Assembly: GCF_900104265.1 (NCBI RefSeq)
Contig: NZ_FNJJ01000014.1
Span: 62,001 to 126,000, forward strand
Origin: Ectopseudomonas guguanensis
Lineage (GTDB): Bacteria; Pseudomonadota; Gammaproteobacteria; Pseudomonadales; Pseudomonadaceae
Length of the DNA: 64,000 nucleotides
Reading direction: 5' to 3'
The notes under the pieces were generated by a model, which did no database searches, was not told where the DNA came from, and worked only from the letters and a program-made list of their open reading frames with translations. Below are positions 23,132 to 32,542 of this stretch, one piece after another; position 1 is the first letter of the stretch, and each line of letters opens with the position of its first letter. Position numbers and translations under genes: made by a program.

Positions 23132-25006
23132 TTAGAAGTTCATACCGAAGCTGAGCGCAACGAAGTCGCGGTCAACGGAGGTGTTGTACTTGCCGTCGAA
23201 GAAGTTGGTGTAGGAAAGGCTAGCGGTGTAGGTATTCTGATAGTCGCCATCCAGACCCAGGCTGACTGCCTTAGCCCCCTCGGTAAACAAGCCATTCGGA
23301 CCGTAACCGTCAACGTCGTGAGACCAGGACACGCTTGGACGCAGATTCACACCGACAATAGCGTTCGGGTAGTCCCAGATAGCACGGGCGCGATAGCCCC
23401 ATGCAGTACTGGTAGCGAAGCCATCATCCTCGCAGAAGCGACTCACATTCTTGCCGGTGTTGCCGTTGAGGATCTGCGAGCACGTCTCGCGGAACACGCC
23501 AGGCGCTACCTGAGTGGGAGGCAGCGGGCCCGGACCGTAGCTAGGATCACGGCCGTAACGAACCTTGTCGCTACTTTCCAGGCCGCCAATGTGCACGACA
23601 CCGATCTCACCAACCAAGGTCAGACGCGAGGCCCCCATCACCTGATCGAAGAAGTGTGTGAATGTGGTCTGGAACTGAGTGATTTCCTTGCGGTTATAAC
23701 CATGCAGATCCTCTCCACGCGCACCGTTGGCCAAGGAGGCATTGGCAAATGCGCCACCCAGCAACTTGACGCCGCCATAGAGAATGTCAGTGGAGTTGAT
23801 TTGAACCGGAGCATTCGGCCGATAACTCAACTCACCCGACCACGCCGTACCGGTGGGCAAGGTGGTGGAAAAGCTCAACCCGTAAAGACGGATATCCTCG
23901 GGGTACTCCATGAAATAATTCGAGTTTGCCGCAATAACAAGGGGAGCTGCAGCACCCGCCCCCGGAGCGACTGTGTAGACACTGTTAGGTGCCGCCGTGG
24001 CGCTGAAAATCGGCGTACGACTATGGTAGTTGATGAAGTAGGCACCGAACTCGGTGTCCAGCGGCTCGAACATGTAGCGGAAGGCCAGACCCCATTGGCC
24101 GCTATCGCGCGCGTCGCGATCACCGCTACGCGGAACAATGATGCCTTCGCTGGTCCCCGTGATTGGCCGGAAACCCGGAACAGGTGCAAAGGTCGAGTTG
24201 AGAAATGCCAGCGTGCCTGCGCCAGGGTTCGTAAGAACAGCCAGGTTGTTATCACAGCCATCAGCAACGATGTCAGGCTGGGCGAAGAAAGTACCGCAGT
24301 TGTCTACGACCGTCTGATCCCACTCCAGTTGATAGAACGTCTCCATGGAGAGGTTGTCGGTCAGACTCTGCGCCACGTAGAACATGTTGACCGGAATCAA
24401 ACCCTCTTTGATTTCTGCGCCAGGCCGACGGAAGGCAGCGGCATCTACCGGGTTGATGGCGTTGATGCTGTTCTGGATGAACGTGCTTTCACCCCAACTG
24501 ACCACCTGCTTGCCCAGGCGTACCGAACCGGGTTGATTACCAATGGCGTAGTTGTGATAGACGAAGGCGTCCAGTAACTCCGCGCCGGATGCCTTCGCAC
24601 CCTCCTTGCGATTGCTGTCATCAATGTCCTTGAACAGACGGCTCTCATCCTTCAGCTCGAAGTCGTACCAGTACTTGCCGCGAACGAATACGCCGGTGTC
24701 ACCGTACTTGAGCTCGAGGTCGTGAATACCCTTGAAGATCTTGGAAAAGGTTTCACCACGTTTGAAATTGAGCTTCGAGTCATCGGAAGTCTGCGAGAGA
24801 CCATCGCCACCGTTGTTCCTGCCAATCAGGTCCTTGTCTGCCTTGGAGGTCGACCAACTGGCACCTACGGACAGAGACGAATCGAACTGCCCTTCGATTT
24901 CACCGATATTGAAAGTGACGCCGAAAGCCGGAGCGGCAAGGGTGGAAGCGAGGCTGACGGCCAGCGGCAGTTTTGCCAGGCGCCAGTAGGGTGTTGTTTT
25001 TGTCAT
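23132..25006 (-). CDS. DUF1302 family outer-membrane beta-barrel-like protein
   Basis: This 624-aa protein has a signal peptide (about residues 1-29, ending APAFG) and a mature part rich in alternating aromatic and small residues, ending in SFGMNF with a terminal Phe. These are outer-membrane barrel features of the DUF1302 family. It is the first gene of the DUF1302-DUF1329 unit, which faces away from the acyl-CoA ligase upstream. A role in uptake or surface handling of a hydrophobic substrate activated by the adjacent ligase is an inference from neighbourhood. Confidence 0.9.
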   Translation of the reverse strand: MTKTTPYWRLAKLPLAVSLASTLAAPAFGVTFNIGEIEGQFDSSLSVGASWSTSKADKDLIGRNNGGDGLSQTSDDSKLNFKRGETFSKIFKGIHDLELKYGDTGVFVRGKYWYDFELKDESRLFKDIDDSNRKEGAKASGAELLDAFVYHNYAIGNQPGSVRLGKQVVSWGESTFIQNSINAINPVDAAAFRRPGAEIKEGLIPVNMFYVAQSLTDNLSMETFYQLEWDQTVVDNCGTFFAQPDIVADGCDNNLAVLTNPGAGTLAFLNSTFAPVPGFRPITGTSEGIIVPRSGDRDARDSGQWGLAFRYMFEPLDTEFGAYFINYHSRTPIFSATAAPNSVYTVAPGAGAAAPLVIAANSNYFMEYPEDIRLYGLSFSTTLPTGTAWSGELSYRPNAPVQINSTDILYGGVKLLGGAFANASLANGARGEDLHGYNRKEITQFQTTFTHFFDQVMGASRLTLVGEIGVVHIGGLESSDKVRYGRDPSYGPGPLPPTQVAPGVFRETCSQILNGNTGKNVSRFCEDDGFATSTAWGYRARAIWDYPNAIVGVNLRPSVSWSHDVDGYGPNGLFTEGAKAVSLGLDGDYQNTYTASLSYTNFFDGKYNTSVDRDFVALSFGMNF

Positions 25007-25223
25007 CGACGCTACTCCATGTGTTTTTTGTTATGGATGCTTGGACTATAGCCAGCAGGTGGTACTGCTTGATCCCTCGAAAGTGTGATTTGCAGCCCCC
25101 AGCCACTCTGGCTCGCAGGTTTCAGACCCTGCCCCTAGCCAAGCATGGACGTGAAACAGCAATTAGCAAGCCAAACGCTTGTTTGACTGAGCGGTCACTT
25201 TCACCGCCCAGTCAATTCGCACC

Positions 25224-26906
25224 TCACAGCGTGGACAGGAATGCGCTGCCAGCCTCCTGCCACTGGGCGATTTCCACGCGGATGCGCTTCTTGTCCAGTT
25301 TGCCGACACTGGTCTTGGGAATTTCAGTAACAAGCGCGATCTGCGTGGGAATCGCCCACTTGTTGATGTGGCCCTGCTCGACGAAGGGTTTGAGGTGCTC
25401 CTTCAGGCCCTTGGCATCCAGCCCGTGCTCGTCGCGCAACACTAGGAGCGCGAACGGGCGTTCCCCCCACTGCGGGTCCGGCACGCCGACCACGGCCACT
25501 TCACGCACGGCCGGGTGCCGGCTGATCAGGTCCTCCAGCTCCAGGGAAGAAATCCATTCGCCGCCGGTCTTGATCACATCCTTGATGCGATCACGAATCT
25601 CGATGAAGCCCATGCCATCGATGGTCGCGACATCGCCGGTATGCAGCCAGCCGTGGGTCCACAATTCCTCGCCCTTCTCCGGCTCGCGGAAATAGCCCTG
25701 CGTCAGCCAGGGCGCGCGCAGCACCAGTTCGCCCTGCGACTCGCCGTCACTGGGCAGCAGCTTGCCGTCCGCATCCATGATCGCCGCCTCTACCAGCGGC
25801 ACCGGAATGCCGGCCTTGATCCGGTAGGTGGTGCGCTCGTCCTCGCCGCCGGCGCGCAGCTCCTCGTTGAGGTAGGCGCAGGAAATCAGCGGACAGGTTT
25901 CAGACATGCCGTAGGCGGCAGTGAGCTGGATGCCGCGCGCCTTGGCCGCCTCGTACAGCGAACGGTTCAGCGCGCTGCCGCCGATGATCATCTTCATGCC
26001 GCCGAAGTCGTGGCCCTGCGCCCCTTCGGCATTGAGCACCATCTGCAGGATGGTCGGTACGCAGTGGGAGAAGCTGACCTTCTCCTCCTTGATCAGCCGG
26101 CAGAGCATGTCCGGCTCGTAGCGCCCCGGGTACACCTGCTTGACCCCGAGCATGGTGGCCACGTACGGCACGCCCCAGGCGTGCACGTGGAACATCGGCG
26201 TGATGGGCATGTAGACATCGTCGTTGCCCAGCAGACGGATGCTGTCCAGGCCGCCCATGGTGGTCGCCATCGACAGGGTGTGCAGCACCAGTTGCCGGTG
26301 GGTGAAGTACACGCCCTTGGGATTGCCGGTGGTGCCGGTGGTATAGAAGGTGGTGGCGACCGAGTTCTCGTCGAAGTCGGCGAAGTCGTAATGCGCGCTG
26401 GCCGCCGCCAGCAGGCTCTCGTACTCACCGACGAGGTTCGGCAGGTCGGCGCTCCTGCTCTCGCCATCGGTGAGCAGCAGGGTCTTCTCGACGGTGGTCA
26501 GTTGCCCGGCGATGCCGTTGTACAGCGGCACGAATTCGCTGTTGACCAGCACGAAGCGGTCCTCGGCATGGTTCATGGTGTAGAGAATCTGGTCCGGCGA
26601 CAGGCGAATGTTGATGGTGTGCAGCACCGCGCCGAGCATGGGAATGGCGAACATGCATTCCAGATAGCGGTGGCTGTCCCAATCCATCACCGCCACGGTA
26701 TCGCCGGCCTTGACCCCAGCCTCGCTGAGCACGTTGGCCAGACGGGCGACGCGCTCGTTGAAGGTGGCGTAGCTGTAACGCAGCTTGTCGCGATAGACGA
26801 TTTCGCGGGTCTTCTCGTAGCGGCTGCCGGACAGCAGCAGGTGCTTGATCAGCAGCGGATAAGCGTGGGCATTGGTAGCGGAAGGGATCAGTCGGGTCTG
26901 CAGCAT
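25224..26906 (-). CDS. Fatty acid--CoA ligase (AMP-binding, medium/long-chain type)
   Basis: This 560-aa ANL-superfamily enzyme has the phosphate-binding motif YTTGTTGNPKG (about residues 192-202), AYGMSETCP (about 340-348), GWLHTGDVA and the hinge/C-terminal DRIKDVIKTGGEWIS, plus the catalytic Lys in KTSVGKLDKK. It activates a carboxylic acid to its acyl-CoA through an acyl-AMP. Length and motifs fit medium/long-chain acyl-CoA synthetases of pseudomonads. The divergent thiolase gene and the downstream DUF1302/DUF1329/LuxR genes suggest a shared catabolic module. Substrate chain length is not resolved. Confidence 0.92.
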   Translation of the reverse strand: MLQTRLIPSATNAHAYPLLIKHLLLSGSRYEKTREIVYRDKLRYSYATFNERVARLANVLSEAGVKAGDTVAVMDWDSHRYLECMFAIPMLGAVLHTINIRLSPDQILYTMNHAEDRFVLVNSEFVPLYNGIAGQLTTVEKTLLLTDGESRSADLPNLVGEYESLLAAASAHYDFADFDENSVATTFYTTGTTGNPKGVYFTHRQLVLHTLSMATTMGGLDSIRLLGNDDVYMPITPMFHVHAWGVPYVATMLGVKQVYPGRYEPDMLCRLIKEEKVSFSHCVPTILQMVLNAEGAQGHDFGGMKMIIGGSALNRSLYEAAKARGIQLTAAYGMSETCPLISCAYLNEELRAGGEDERTTYRIKAGIPVPLVEAAIMDADGKLLPSDGESQGELVLRAPWLTQGYFREPEKGEELWTHGWLHTGDVATIDGMGFIEIRDRIKDVIKTGGEWISSLELEDLISRHPAVREVAVVGVPDPQWGERPFALLVLRDEHGLDAKGLKEHLKPFVEQGHINKWAIPTQIALVTEIPKTSVGKLDKKRIRVEIAQWQEAGSAFLSTL

Positions 26907-27096
26907 GAAGTCACCTTGGGCACGCCAGGATTTATGATGCAGCGACTCTAGAGCGGCGCCTGCACAGCGAAATCAGCCCAAAGAATGATTTGCAACGTGA
27001 CCCTATGGCCACTTCTGGTCACCGGTTAGAATCGAGACAACCAGGCAGTTCTGAAAAAAGCCTGCACCGAGCCACTCTTTCGTTCGAGGTAACACC

Positions 27097-28272
27097 ATGT
27101 CCGATATCGTCATCGTCAGCGGCGCCCGTACCCCCATGGGCGGCTTTCAAGGCAGCCTGGCCAGCGTAGCGGCCGTCGACCTGGGCGCTGCTGCCATCCG
27201 TGAAGCGGTCAAGCGCGCCGGTATCGAGCCGGCCGAGGTGCAGGAAGTGATCATGGGCTGCGTGCTGCCCGCCGGCCTCAAGCAAGGCCCGGCGCGCCAG
27301 GCGTCGCTCAATGCCGGCCTGCCTAGTGCCACCGGCTGCACCACCATCAACAAGCTGTGCGGCTCGGGCATGAAGGCGGTGATGATGGCCTTCGACTCGC
27401 TGAAGGCCGGCAGCAACCAGGTGATGATCGCCGGCGGCATGGAAAGCATGTCCAACGCCCCCTATGTGCTGGAAAAGGCCCGTACCGGCCTGCGCATGGG
27501 CCATGGCGAGATCAAGGACCACATGTTCCTCGACGGCCTGGAAGACGCGCGCACCGGCCGCCTGATGGGCTCCTTCGCCCAGGAAACGGCCGACAAGTAC
27601 GGCATCACCCGCGAGGAAATGGACGCCTATGCCATTGAGTCGCTCAAGCGTGCCCAGGCAGCGATCCAGGACGGCTCGCTGGAGGCAGAGATCGTTCCGA
27701 TCACCGTTACCTCGCGCAAGGGCGAGGTGCTGGTCAAGGATGACGAGCAGCCGCTGACGGCCAATCTGGACAAGATTCCTGCGCTCAAACCCGCCTTCAG
27801 GAAAGACGGCACCATCACCGCCGCCAACGCCAGCTCGATCTCCGATGGCGCCAGCGCCCTGCTGCTGATGACTGCCGAGGAAGCCGCCAAACGCGGCCTC
27901 AAGCCGCTGGCCCGGGTGGTTGCGCACGCCACCCAGAGTCAGGACCCGAGCGAGTTCACCCTGGCCCCCATCGGCGCCATGAGCAACCTGCTGAAGAAGA
28001 CCGGCTGGAACAAGGACGAGGTCGACCTGTTCGAGATCAACGAAGCCTTCGCCATGGTGACCATGCTGGCCATGCGCGAGCACGGCCTGGATCACACCAA
28101 GGTCAACGTCTTCGGTGGCGCCTGCGCCCAGGGGCACCCGGTCGGCTCCACCGGCTCGCGGATCATCCTGACCCTGATCAATGCCCTGCAGAAGAAAGGC
28201 GGCAAGCGCGGTATCGCCTCGCTGTGCATCGGTGGCGGCGAAGCCACCGCGGTGGCGATCGAACTGCTGTAA
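27097..28272 (+). CDS. Acetyl-CoA C-acyltransferase (thiolase)
   Basis: This 391-aa thiolase has the nucleophile Cys88 in KLCGSG, catalytic His in GGACAQGHPVGSTG and the second Cys in ASLCIGGGEA. It catalyses thiolytic cleavage or condensation of acyl-CoA and acetyl-CoA. An RBS-like GAGGTAA precedes the ATG, and a rho-independent terminator follows the stop. It is divergent from the acyl-CoA ligase gene, so degradation of the acid activated there is its likely role. Biosynthetic (PhaA/AtoB-like) use is possible. Confidence 0.93.
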   Translation: MSDIVIVSGARTPMGGFQGSLASVAAVDLGAAAIREAVKRAGIEPAEVQEVIMGCVLPAGLKQGPARQASLNAGLPSATGCTTINKLCGSGMKAVMMAFDSLKAGSNQVMIAGGMESMSNAPYVLEKARTGLRMGHGEIKDHMFLDGLEDARTGRLMGSFAQETADKYGITREEMDAYAIESLKRAQAAIQDGSLEAEIVPITVTSRKGEVLVKDDEQPLTANLDKIPALKPAFRKDGTITAANASSISDGASALLLMTAEEAAKRGLKPLARVVAHATQSQDPSEFTLAPIGAMSNLLKKTGWNKDEVDLFEINEAFAMVTMLAMREHGLDHTKVNVFGGACAQGHPVGSTGSRIILTLINALQKKGGKRGIASLCIGGGEATAVAIELL

Positions 28273-28289
28273 GCCAGCCCATCAGCCAA

Positions 28290-28314
28290 GAGCCCCGCAG
28301 TCGCGGGGCTCTTT
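28290..28314 (+). terminator. Rho-independent terminator after thiolase
   Basis: A 9-bp perfect GC-rich stem (GAGCCCCGC with its complement), four-base loop and short T-run directly follow the thiolase stop codon. Confidence 0.85.
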
Positions 28315-28316
28315 CG

Positions 28317-28946
28317 TTAGCGCATCTCGGTCAACGCCAGCTTCACGCCGATACCCACTAGCACCGTGCCCATCAGCCGATCGAACCAGTGTCCCATGCG
28401 GGCGAAACCGGCGCGTACGCGCTGCTGGCTGAACAGCCAGGCCACCAGGCAGAACCAGAACGCGGTGGCCAGGGCCAGATAGAGGCCGTAACCGGCCTGC
28501 ACCGCCACCGGGGTATGCGGATTTATCACCACGGTGAACAGCGACAGAAAGAACAGTGTCGCCTTGGGGTTAAGGCCATTGGTGATGAACCCCGTGACGA
28601 AGGCGCCACGGCCACTGCGCTCACCGGCCGCCAGGTTCAGCTCGGCGCCTGCCGGATCGGCCGGACGCGCACGCAGCGCCTTGATGCCGATATACAGCAG
28701 GTAGGCGGCTGCCAGCCATTTCAGCGCGTTGAACAGCACGATGGACTGCGAAACGATCAGGCCGATGCCGAGCAGCGAATAGGTCACGTGCACCAGAATG
28801 CCGGTGCCCACCCCGAAAGCGGTGAACAGCCCGGCACGGCGGCCATAACCGACGCTTTCGCGCACGACAATGGCGAAATCAGGCCCGGGGCTGGCCACTG
28901 CCAGCAGATGAATCAGGGCAACGGTGAGAAATTCGGTCCAGTACAT
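28317..28946 (-). CDS. LysE/RhtB-family amino-acid exporter
   Basis: This 209-aa inner-membrane protein is read from the ATG at 28946 (MYWTEFLTVALIHLLAVASPGPDFAIV); the longer frame upstream is unsupported. It has about six membrane segments and the PGPDFA signature of the LysE/RhtB family near residue 20. Members export amino acids or derivatives such as homoserine, threonine and lysine; the substrate here is unknown. It is divergent from the dehydrogenase gene, sharing a roughly 80-bp promoter region. Confidence 0.9.
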   Translation of the reverse strand: MYWTEFLTVALIHLLAVASPGPDFAIVVRESVGYGRRAGLFTAFGVGTGILVHVTYSLLGIGLIVSQSIVLFNALKWLAAAYLLYIGIKALRARPADPAGAELNLAAGERSGRGAFVTGFITNGLNPKATLFFLSLFTVVINPHTPVAVQAGYGLYLALATAFWFCLVAWLFSQQRVRAGFARMGHWFDRLMGTVLVGIGVKLALTEMR

Positions 28947-29025
28947 GGCGGCTCCGCAGCGACGGTGAAGGTCTGGTAGGCTCGCCAATCTACTCCTGCG
29001 ACCCTCCAGCGAAAAGGTACAGCTG

Positions 29026-29991
29026 ATGAGCAACAGCCCACGCGCCGTGTTTCTCGACCACGCCTCCCTCGACCTTGGCGACCTCGACATGCAACCGCTG
29101 CATCAGGCCTTCGCCGAGCTGACCCTGCACGCACACACGCGTCCGGATCAGGTCGCCGAACGCCTGCAGGGCGCCCAGGTCGCCATCAGCAACAAGGTGC
29201 CGCTGGACGCCACCACCTTCGCCGCCTGCCCCGAACTGAAGCTGGTGCTGGTGGCTGCCACCGGCACCAACAACATCGACCTGAAGGCCGCCAGCGCTCA
29301 TGGGGTGACCGTCTGCAACTGCCAGGGCTACGGCACACCGTCCGTGGCGCAACACACGCTGATGCTGCTCCTGGCCCTGGCCACGCGCCTGCCCGATTAC
29401 CAGCGCGACATAGCCGCCGGCCGCTGGCAGCAGGCCAGCCAGTTCTGCCTGCTCGACCATCCCATCGTCGAACTCGAGGGCAAGACTCTGGGCATGCTTG
29501 GCCATGGCGAACTGGGCGGCGCTGTTGCGCGCCTGGCGGAAGCTTTCGGCATGCGCGTACTGCTCGGCCAGTTGCCCGGCCGCCCACCGCGCGCCGATCG
29601 TCTGCCGCTGCACGAGCTGCTACCACAGATCGACGCTCTGACCCTGCACTGCCCGCTCAACGAACAGACGCGCAACCTGATCGGCGCGCAGGAACTGGTG
29701 CTGATGAAACCGCGAGCCTTCCTGATCAACACCGCCCGCGGCGGCCTGGTGAACGAACACGCACTGGCCGATGCCCTGCGCAGCGGTCATCTGGGCGGCG
29801 CTGCCACCGACGTGCTGACGCAGGAGCCGCCGAAGGACGGCAACCCGCTACTGGCCGCCGATATCCCGCGCCTGATCATCACGCCGCACAGCGCCTGGGG
29901 CAGCCAGGAGGCGCGCCAGCGCATCGTCGGTCAGATGGCAGCGAACGCGGCCGGCTTCTTCGCCGGTGCGCCGCTGCGAGTCGTCGGGTAA
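29026..29991 (+). CDS. D-2-hydroxyacid dehydrogenase (glycerate/hydroxypyruvate type)
   Basis: This 321-aa D-isomer-specific 2-hydroxyacid dehydrogenase has a Rossmann motif GMLGHGELGGAVA (about residues 149-161), the substrate-binding Arg in NTARGGLV, Glu in TQEPP and the catalytic His in TPHSAWGS. It reduces 2-oxoacids such as hydroxypyruvate or glyoxylate with NAD(P)H. The first Gly-x-Gly of the nucleotide motif is GHGELG, a normal variant. It is followed by rsmC with a 113-bp gap. Confidence 0.9.
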   Translation: MSNSPRAVFLDHASLDLGDLDMQPLHQAFAELTLHAHTRPDQVAERLQGAQVAISNKVPLDATTFAACPELKLVLVAATGTNNIDLKAASAHGVTVCNCQGYGTPSVAQHTLMLLLALATRLPDYQRDIAAGRWQQASQFCLLDHPIVELEGKTLGMLGHGELGGAVARLAEAFGMRVLLGQLPGRPPRADRLPLHELLPQIDALTLHCPLNEQTRNLIGAQELVLMKPRAFLINTARGGLVNEHALADALRSGHLGGAATDVLTQEPPKDGNPLLAADIPRLIITPHSAWGSQEARQRIVGQMAANAAGFFAGAPLRVVG

Positions 29992-30104
29992 GCTGCGCAG
30001 CTTTTTCGGGAGCGACGGGCCGGCGCTGCGCCTTGGCAGCAATGCCACGGTTTCGTGCTCCCGGCCCTCTTGCCTTTACGCATCACAGATTTGTAGGAAG
30101 CCCC

Positions 30105-31100
30105 ATGGACCCGCGAAGCGAAGTTCTCCTGCGCCAGGCCGAGCTGTTCGAAGGCGAGCTGTTGCTGGCCGGCCTGCCGGCCGACGATCTGCTCGGTACG
30201 CTGCCGCAGGCCTGCGGCTGGAACTGGCACGCGGGCGATCAGGCGCTGCTCGCGGCGCGCTTTGCTGGTCGTAGCCACTTCGGCACGCGTATGCCAGAGG
30301 GTCACTACCACGCCGCCGTGCTGTTTCTGCCCAAGTCGCGCGAGCTGACCGACTACCTGCTGCAGGCCCTGGCCTCGTGCCTGGCCGGCAAGCCGCTGTA
30401 TCTGGTCGGCGAAAAACGTGGCGGCATCGAACGTGCGTCGAAGCAATTGGCTGCCTACGGCAAGCCGCGCAAACTCGATAGCGCCAGGCACTGTCAGCTC
30501 TGGTGCGTGGAGGTGAATCAGGCGCCGCCAGTGCCCGACCTGCATGCGCTGGCGCAGTGTTACCCGTTGCAACTGAGCGACGGCGCGCTGGAGATCGTCA
30601 CCCTGCCCGGCGTGTTCGCTCATGGCCGGCTCGATCGCGGCAGCGCATTGCTGCTGGAGCATCTGCATGACCTGCCGAGCGGTCACCTGCTGGACTTCGG
30701 TTGCGGCGCCGGCGTGCTCGGCGCGGCGCTCAAAAGACGTTACCCGGATAGCGAACTGAGCCTGCTGGATGTCGATGCCTTCGCCCTGGAAAGCAGCCGC
30801 CTGACCCTCGCGCGCAATGGCCTGACGGCCAACCTGATCGCCGGCAGCGGTATCGAATCGGCGCCCGAGGGGCTGAGCGCCATCGTCAGCAACCCGCCAT
30901 TCCATCAGGGCGTGCACACCGACTATCAGGCCAGCGAGAACCTGCTGACCCAGGCGGCGCACCATCTGGGCAAAGGTGGCGAGTTGCGTCTGGTGGCCAA
31001 CAGCTTCCTCAAGTATCCGCCTCTGATCGAGCGTCATCTCGGCCCCTGCCGCACCCTGGCCGAGGCCGAGGGTTTTCGCATCTACAGCGCGCGGCGCTGA
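30105..31100 (+). CDS. rsmC: 16S rRNA (guanine-N2-)-methyltransferase RsmC
   Basis: This 331-aa protein is read from the ATG at 30105 (MDPRSEVLLRQ); an upstream in-frame start is less likely. The N-terminal half is a degenerate methyltransferase-like domain. The C-terminal half has the SAM motif LLDFGCGAGVLGAAL and the catalytic NPPFHQG, as in RsmC, which methylates G1207 of 16S rRNA. Length and motifs match the family. Confidence 0.9.
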   Translation: MDPRSEVLLRQAELFEGELLLAGLPADDLLGTLPQACGWNWHAGDQALLAARFAGRSHFGTRMPEGHYHAAVLFLPKSRELTDYLLQALASCLAGKPLYLVGEKRGGIERASKQLAAYGKPRKLDSARHCQLWCVEVNQAPPVPDLHALAQCYPLQLSDGALEIVTLPGVFAHGRLDRGSALLLEHLHDLPSGHLLDFGCGAGVLGAALKRRYPDSELSLLDVDAFALESSRLTLARNGLTANLIAGSGIESAPEGLSAIVSNPPFHQGVHTDYQASENLLTQAAHHLGKGGELRLVANSFLKYPPLIERHLGPCRTLAEAEGFRIYSARR

Positions 31101-31145
31101 GCGGGGTTGCTCCGAGCGCAACGCTTGGGCACAATGGCGCCCGTC

Positions 31146-31325
31146 CTAGGGGAGTAGTCTCCCGCGAGCGCCCTGCTCGCCCGGCATGCGTCAACACACT
31201 TGCTCCGCAGAGCATGGCGCATGCGACCCAAGGCCTTCACAGAGAGGCCTGCGGTTTGACAAGACCTATGACACGCACAACCTCACCCGGGGCGGGAAGG
31301 TCGTTCGTGTCATAAGCCGTGTCGA
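31146..31325 (+). ncRNA. yybP-ykoY (manganese) riboswitch
   Basis: The leader of the downstream transporter gene contains the family landmarks in order: GGGGAGTAG (31149), GCGTCAACACACTTG (31188), a paired AGGCCT hairpin region and GACAAGACC (about 31257). These match the core of the Mn-sensing yybP-ykoY RNA. It would turn on the downstream GDT1-type exporter when manganese is high. Mechanism (antitermination or translation) is not resolved. Confidence 0.85.
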
Positions 31326-31346
31326 CCCGCCCCTTTAGGAAACCTG

Positions 31347-31931
31347 ATGCTGGAATCCCTGTTCGTCCCCACTCTGATCGTTGCTCTCGCCGAAATTGGC
31401 GACAAGACCCAGTTGCTCGCCCTGCTGCTGGCCGCTCGCTTTCGCAAACCCTGGCCGATCATCTGGGGCATCGTCGTCGCCACCCTGGCCAACCACTTCG
31501 CCGCGGGCGCTGTCGGTAACTGGGTCGCCGGCTTCTTCTCCCCCGCCACCCTGAGCTGGATCCTTGCCGCCAGCTTCGTCGCCGTGGCGGCCTGGACCCT
31601 GGTGCCGGACAAGCTGGATGAAGATGAAGAGTCGGGCCTGAAGAAGTACGGCCCCTTCCTCACCACGCTGATCGCCTTCTTCCTCGCCGAAATGGGCGAC
31701 AAGACCCAGGTCGCCACGGTGATGCTGGCCGCCCAGTACCCACACTTCATCCTGGTGGTGATCGGCACCACGCTGGGCATGCTGATTGCCAACGTGCCAG
31801 TGGTACTGGCGGGCAACTTCGCCGCCGAGCGCCTGCCGCTGACCCTGATTCGTCGCCTGGCGGCCTGCGCCTTCGCGGCACTGGCCGTGTATGCCGGTTA
31901 CCAGGCGCTGAAGCTGAGCGGCCTGCTATGA
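31347..31931 (+). CDS. TMEM165/GDT1-family (UPF0016) manganese/cation transporter
   Basis: This 194-aa inner-membrane protein has two related halves, each carrying the signature E-x-G-D-K-T (ALAEIGDKTQLLALL and LAEMGDKTQVATVM). It is predicted to export Mn2+ (or exchange Ca2+/Mn2+) and has six membrane segments. The yybP-ykoY riboswitch in its leader supports a role in manganese resistance. Confidence 0.9.
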   Translation: MLESLFVPTLIVALAEIGDKTQLLALLLAARFRKPWPIIWGIVVATLANHFAAGAVGNWVAGFFSPATLSWILAASFVAVAAWTLVPDKLDEDEESGLKKYGPFLTTLIAFFLAEMGDKTQVATVMLAAQYPHFILVVIGTTLGMLIANVPVVLAGNFAAERLPLTLIRRLAACAFAALAVYAGYQALKLSGLL

Positions 31932-32042
31932 CACATCGCTGACGCCAGCGAAGCGGCATTTCGGCCAATCCCAGCCCCCTCCCGCCTGCTGCTAAATTGC
32001 GCAGCACGTCAGGCAATTTGAGCCAGCAGTCTGGAGGGCGTC

Positions 32043-32486
32043 ATGTCAGTGGATGATCGCAAGAAGGTGGTTTGTCAGCATATCGACCTTGCCTGGAACA
32101 AGGGCCGCCTGGCACTGGCCGAGCAGCTGCACAGCAGCGACTTTCTCTACAAGAGCTCGTTCATCGGCCGCCCGCTCGACAGCGCCGGCTTCTCGCGGAT
32201 GGTGCAGGACATCCGCCACGCCATGCCGGACCTGCAGGTGGTGGTCGAGGAGTGCGTCGCCGAAGGCTACAAGGTCATGACCTGGAGCACGCTGATCGGC
32301 ACTATCCAGAAACCTGCGCTGGGCTACCCGCCCAGTGACAAGGTGCTGAGCATATCGGCCATGGCTTACTGGAGCCTGACGCCCGGCAATGAGATTCGGG
32401 AAATCTGCACCATGTTCGACATGGAAAGCTTCCGCGCCCAACTGGGCCTGCAAACCCGTCCGCTGGCCGAAACGGCCCTGCCCTGA
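32043..32486 (+). CDS. SnoaL-like ester cyclase-type protein
   Basis: This 147-aa single-domain protein has the pattern of SnoaL-like/ester-cyclase proteins: SVDDRKKVVCQHIDLAWNKG, then DIRHAMPDLQVVVEECVAEG near residue 70. It is likely a cystatin-like (NTF2) fold. Enzymatic role unknown. It is followed by a strong terminator. Confidence 0.75.
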   Translation: MSVDDRKKVVCQHIDLAWNKGRLALAEQLHSSDFLYKSSFIGRPLDSAGFSRMVQDIRHAMPDLQVVVEECVAEGYKVMTWSTLIGTIQKPALGYPPSDKVLSISAMAYWSLTPGNEIREICTMFDMESFRAQLGLQTRPLAETALP

Positions 32487-32492
32487 AACGAA

Positions 32493-32530
32493 AACGGCGC
32501 GCCGTGATGTTCACGTCGCGCCGTTTTTTT
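32493..32530 (+). terminator. Rho-independent terminator
   Basis: A 9-bp stem (AACGGCGCG with CGCGCCGTT) enclosing an inner hairpin is followed by seven T, just after the SnoaL-like gene stop. Confidence 0.85.
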
Positions 32531-32542
32531 CGACCTCGCGAA

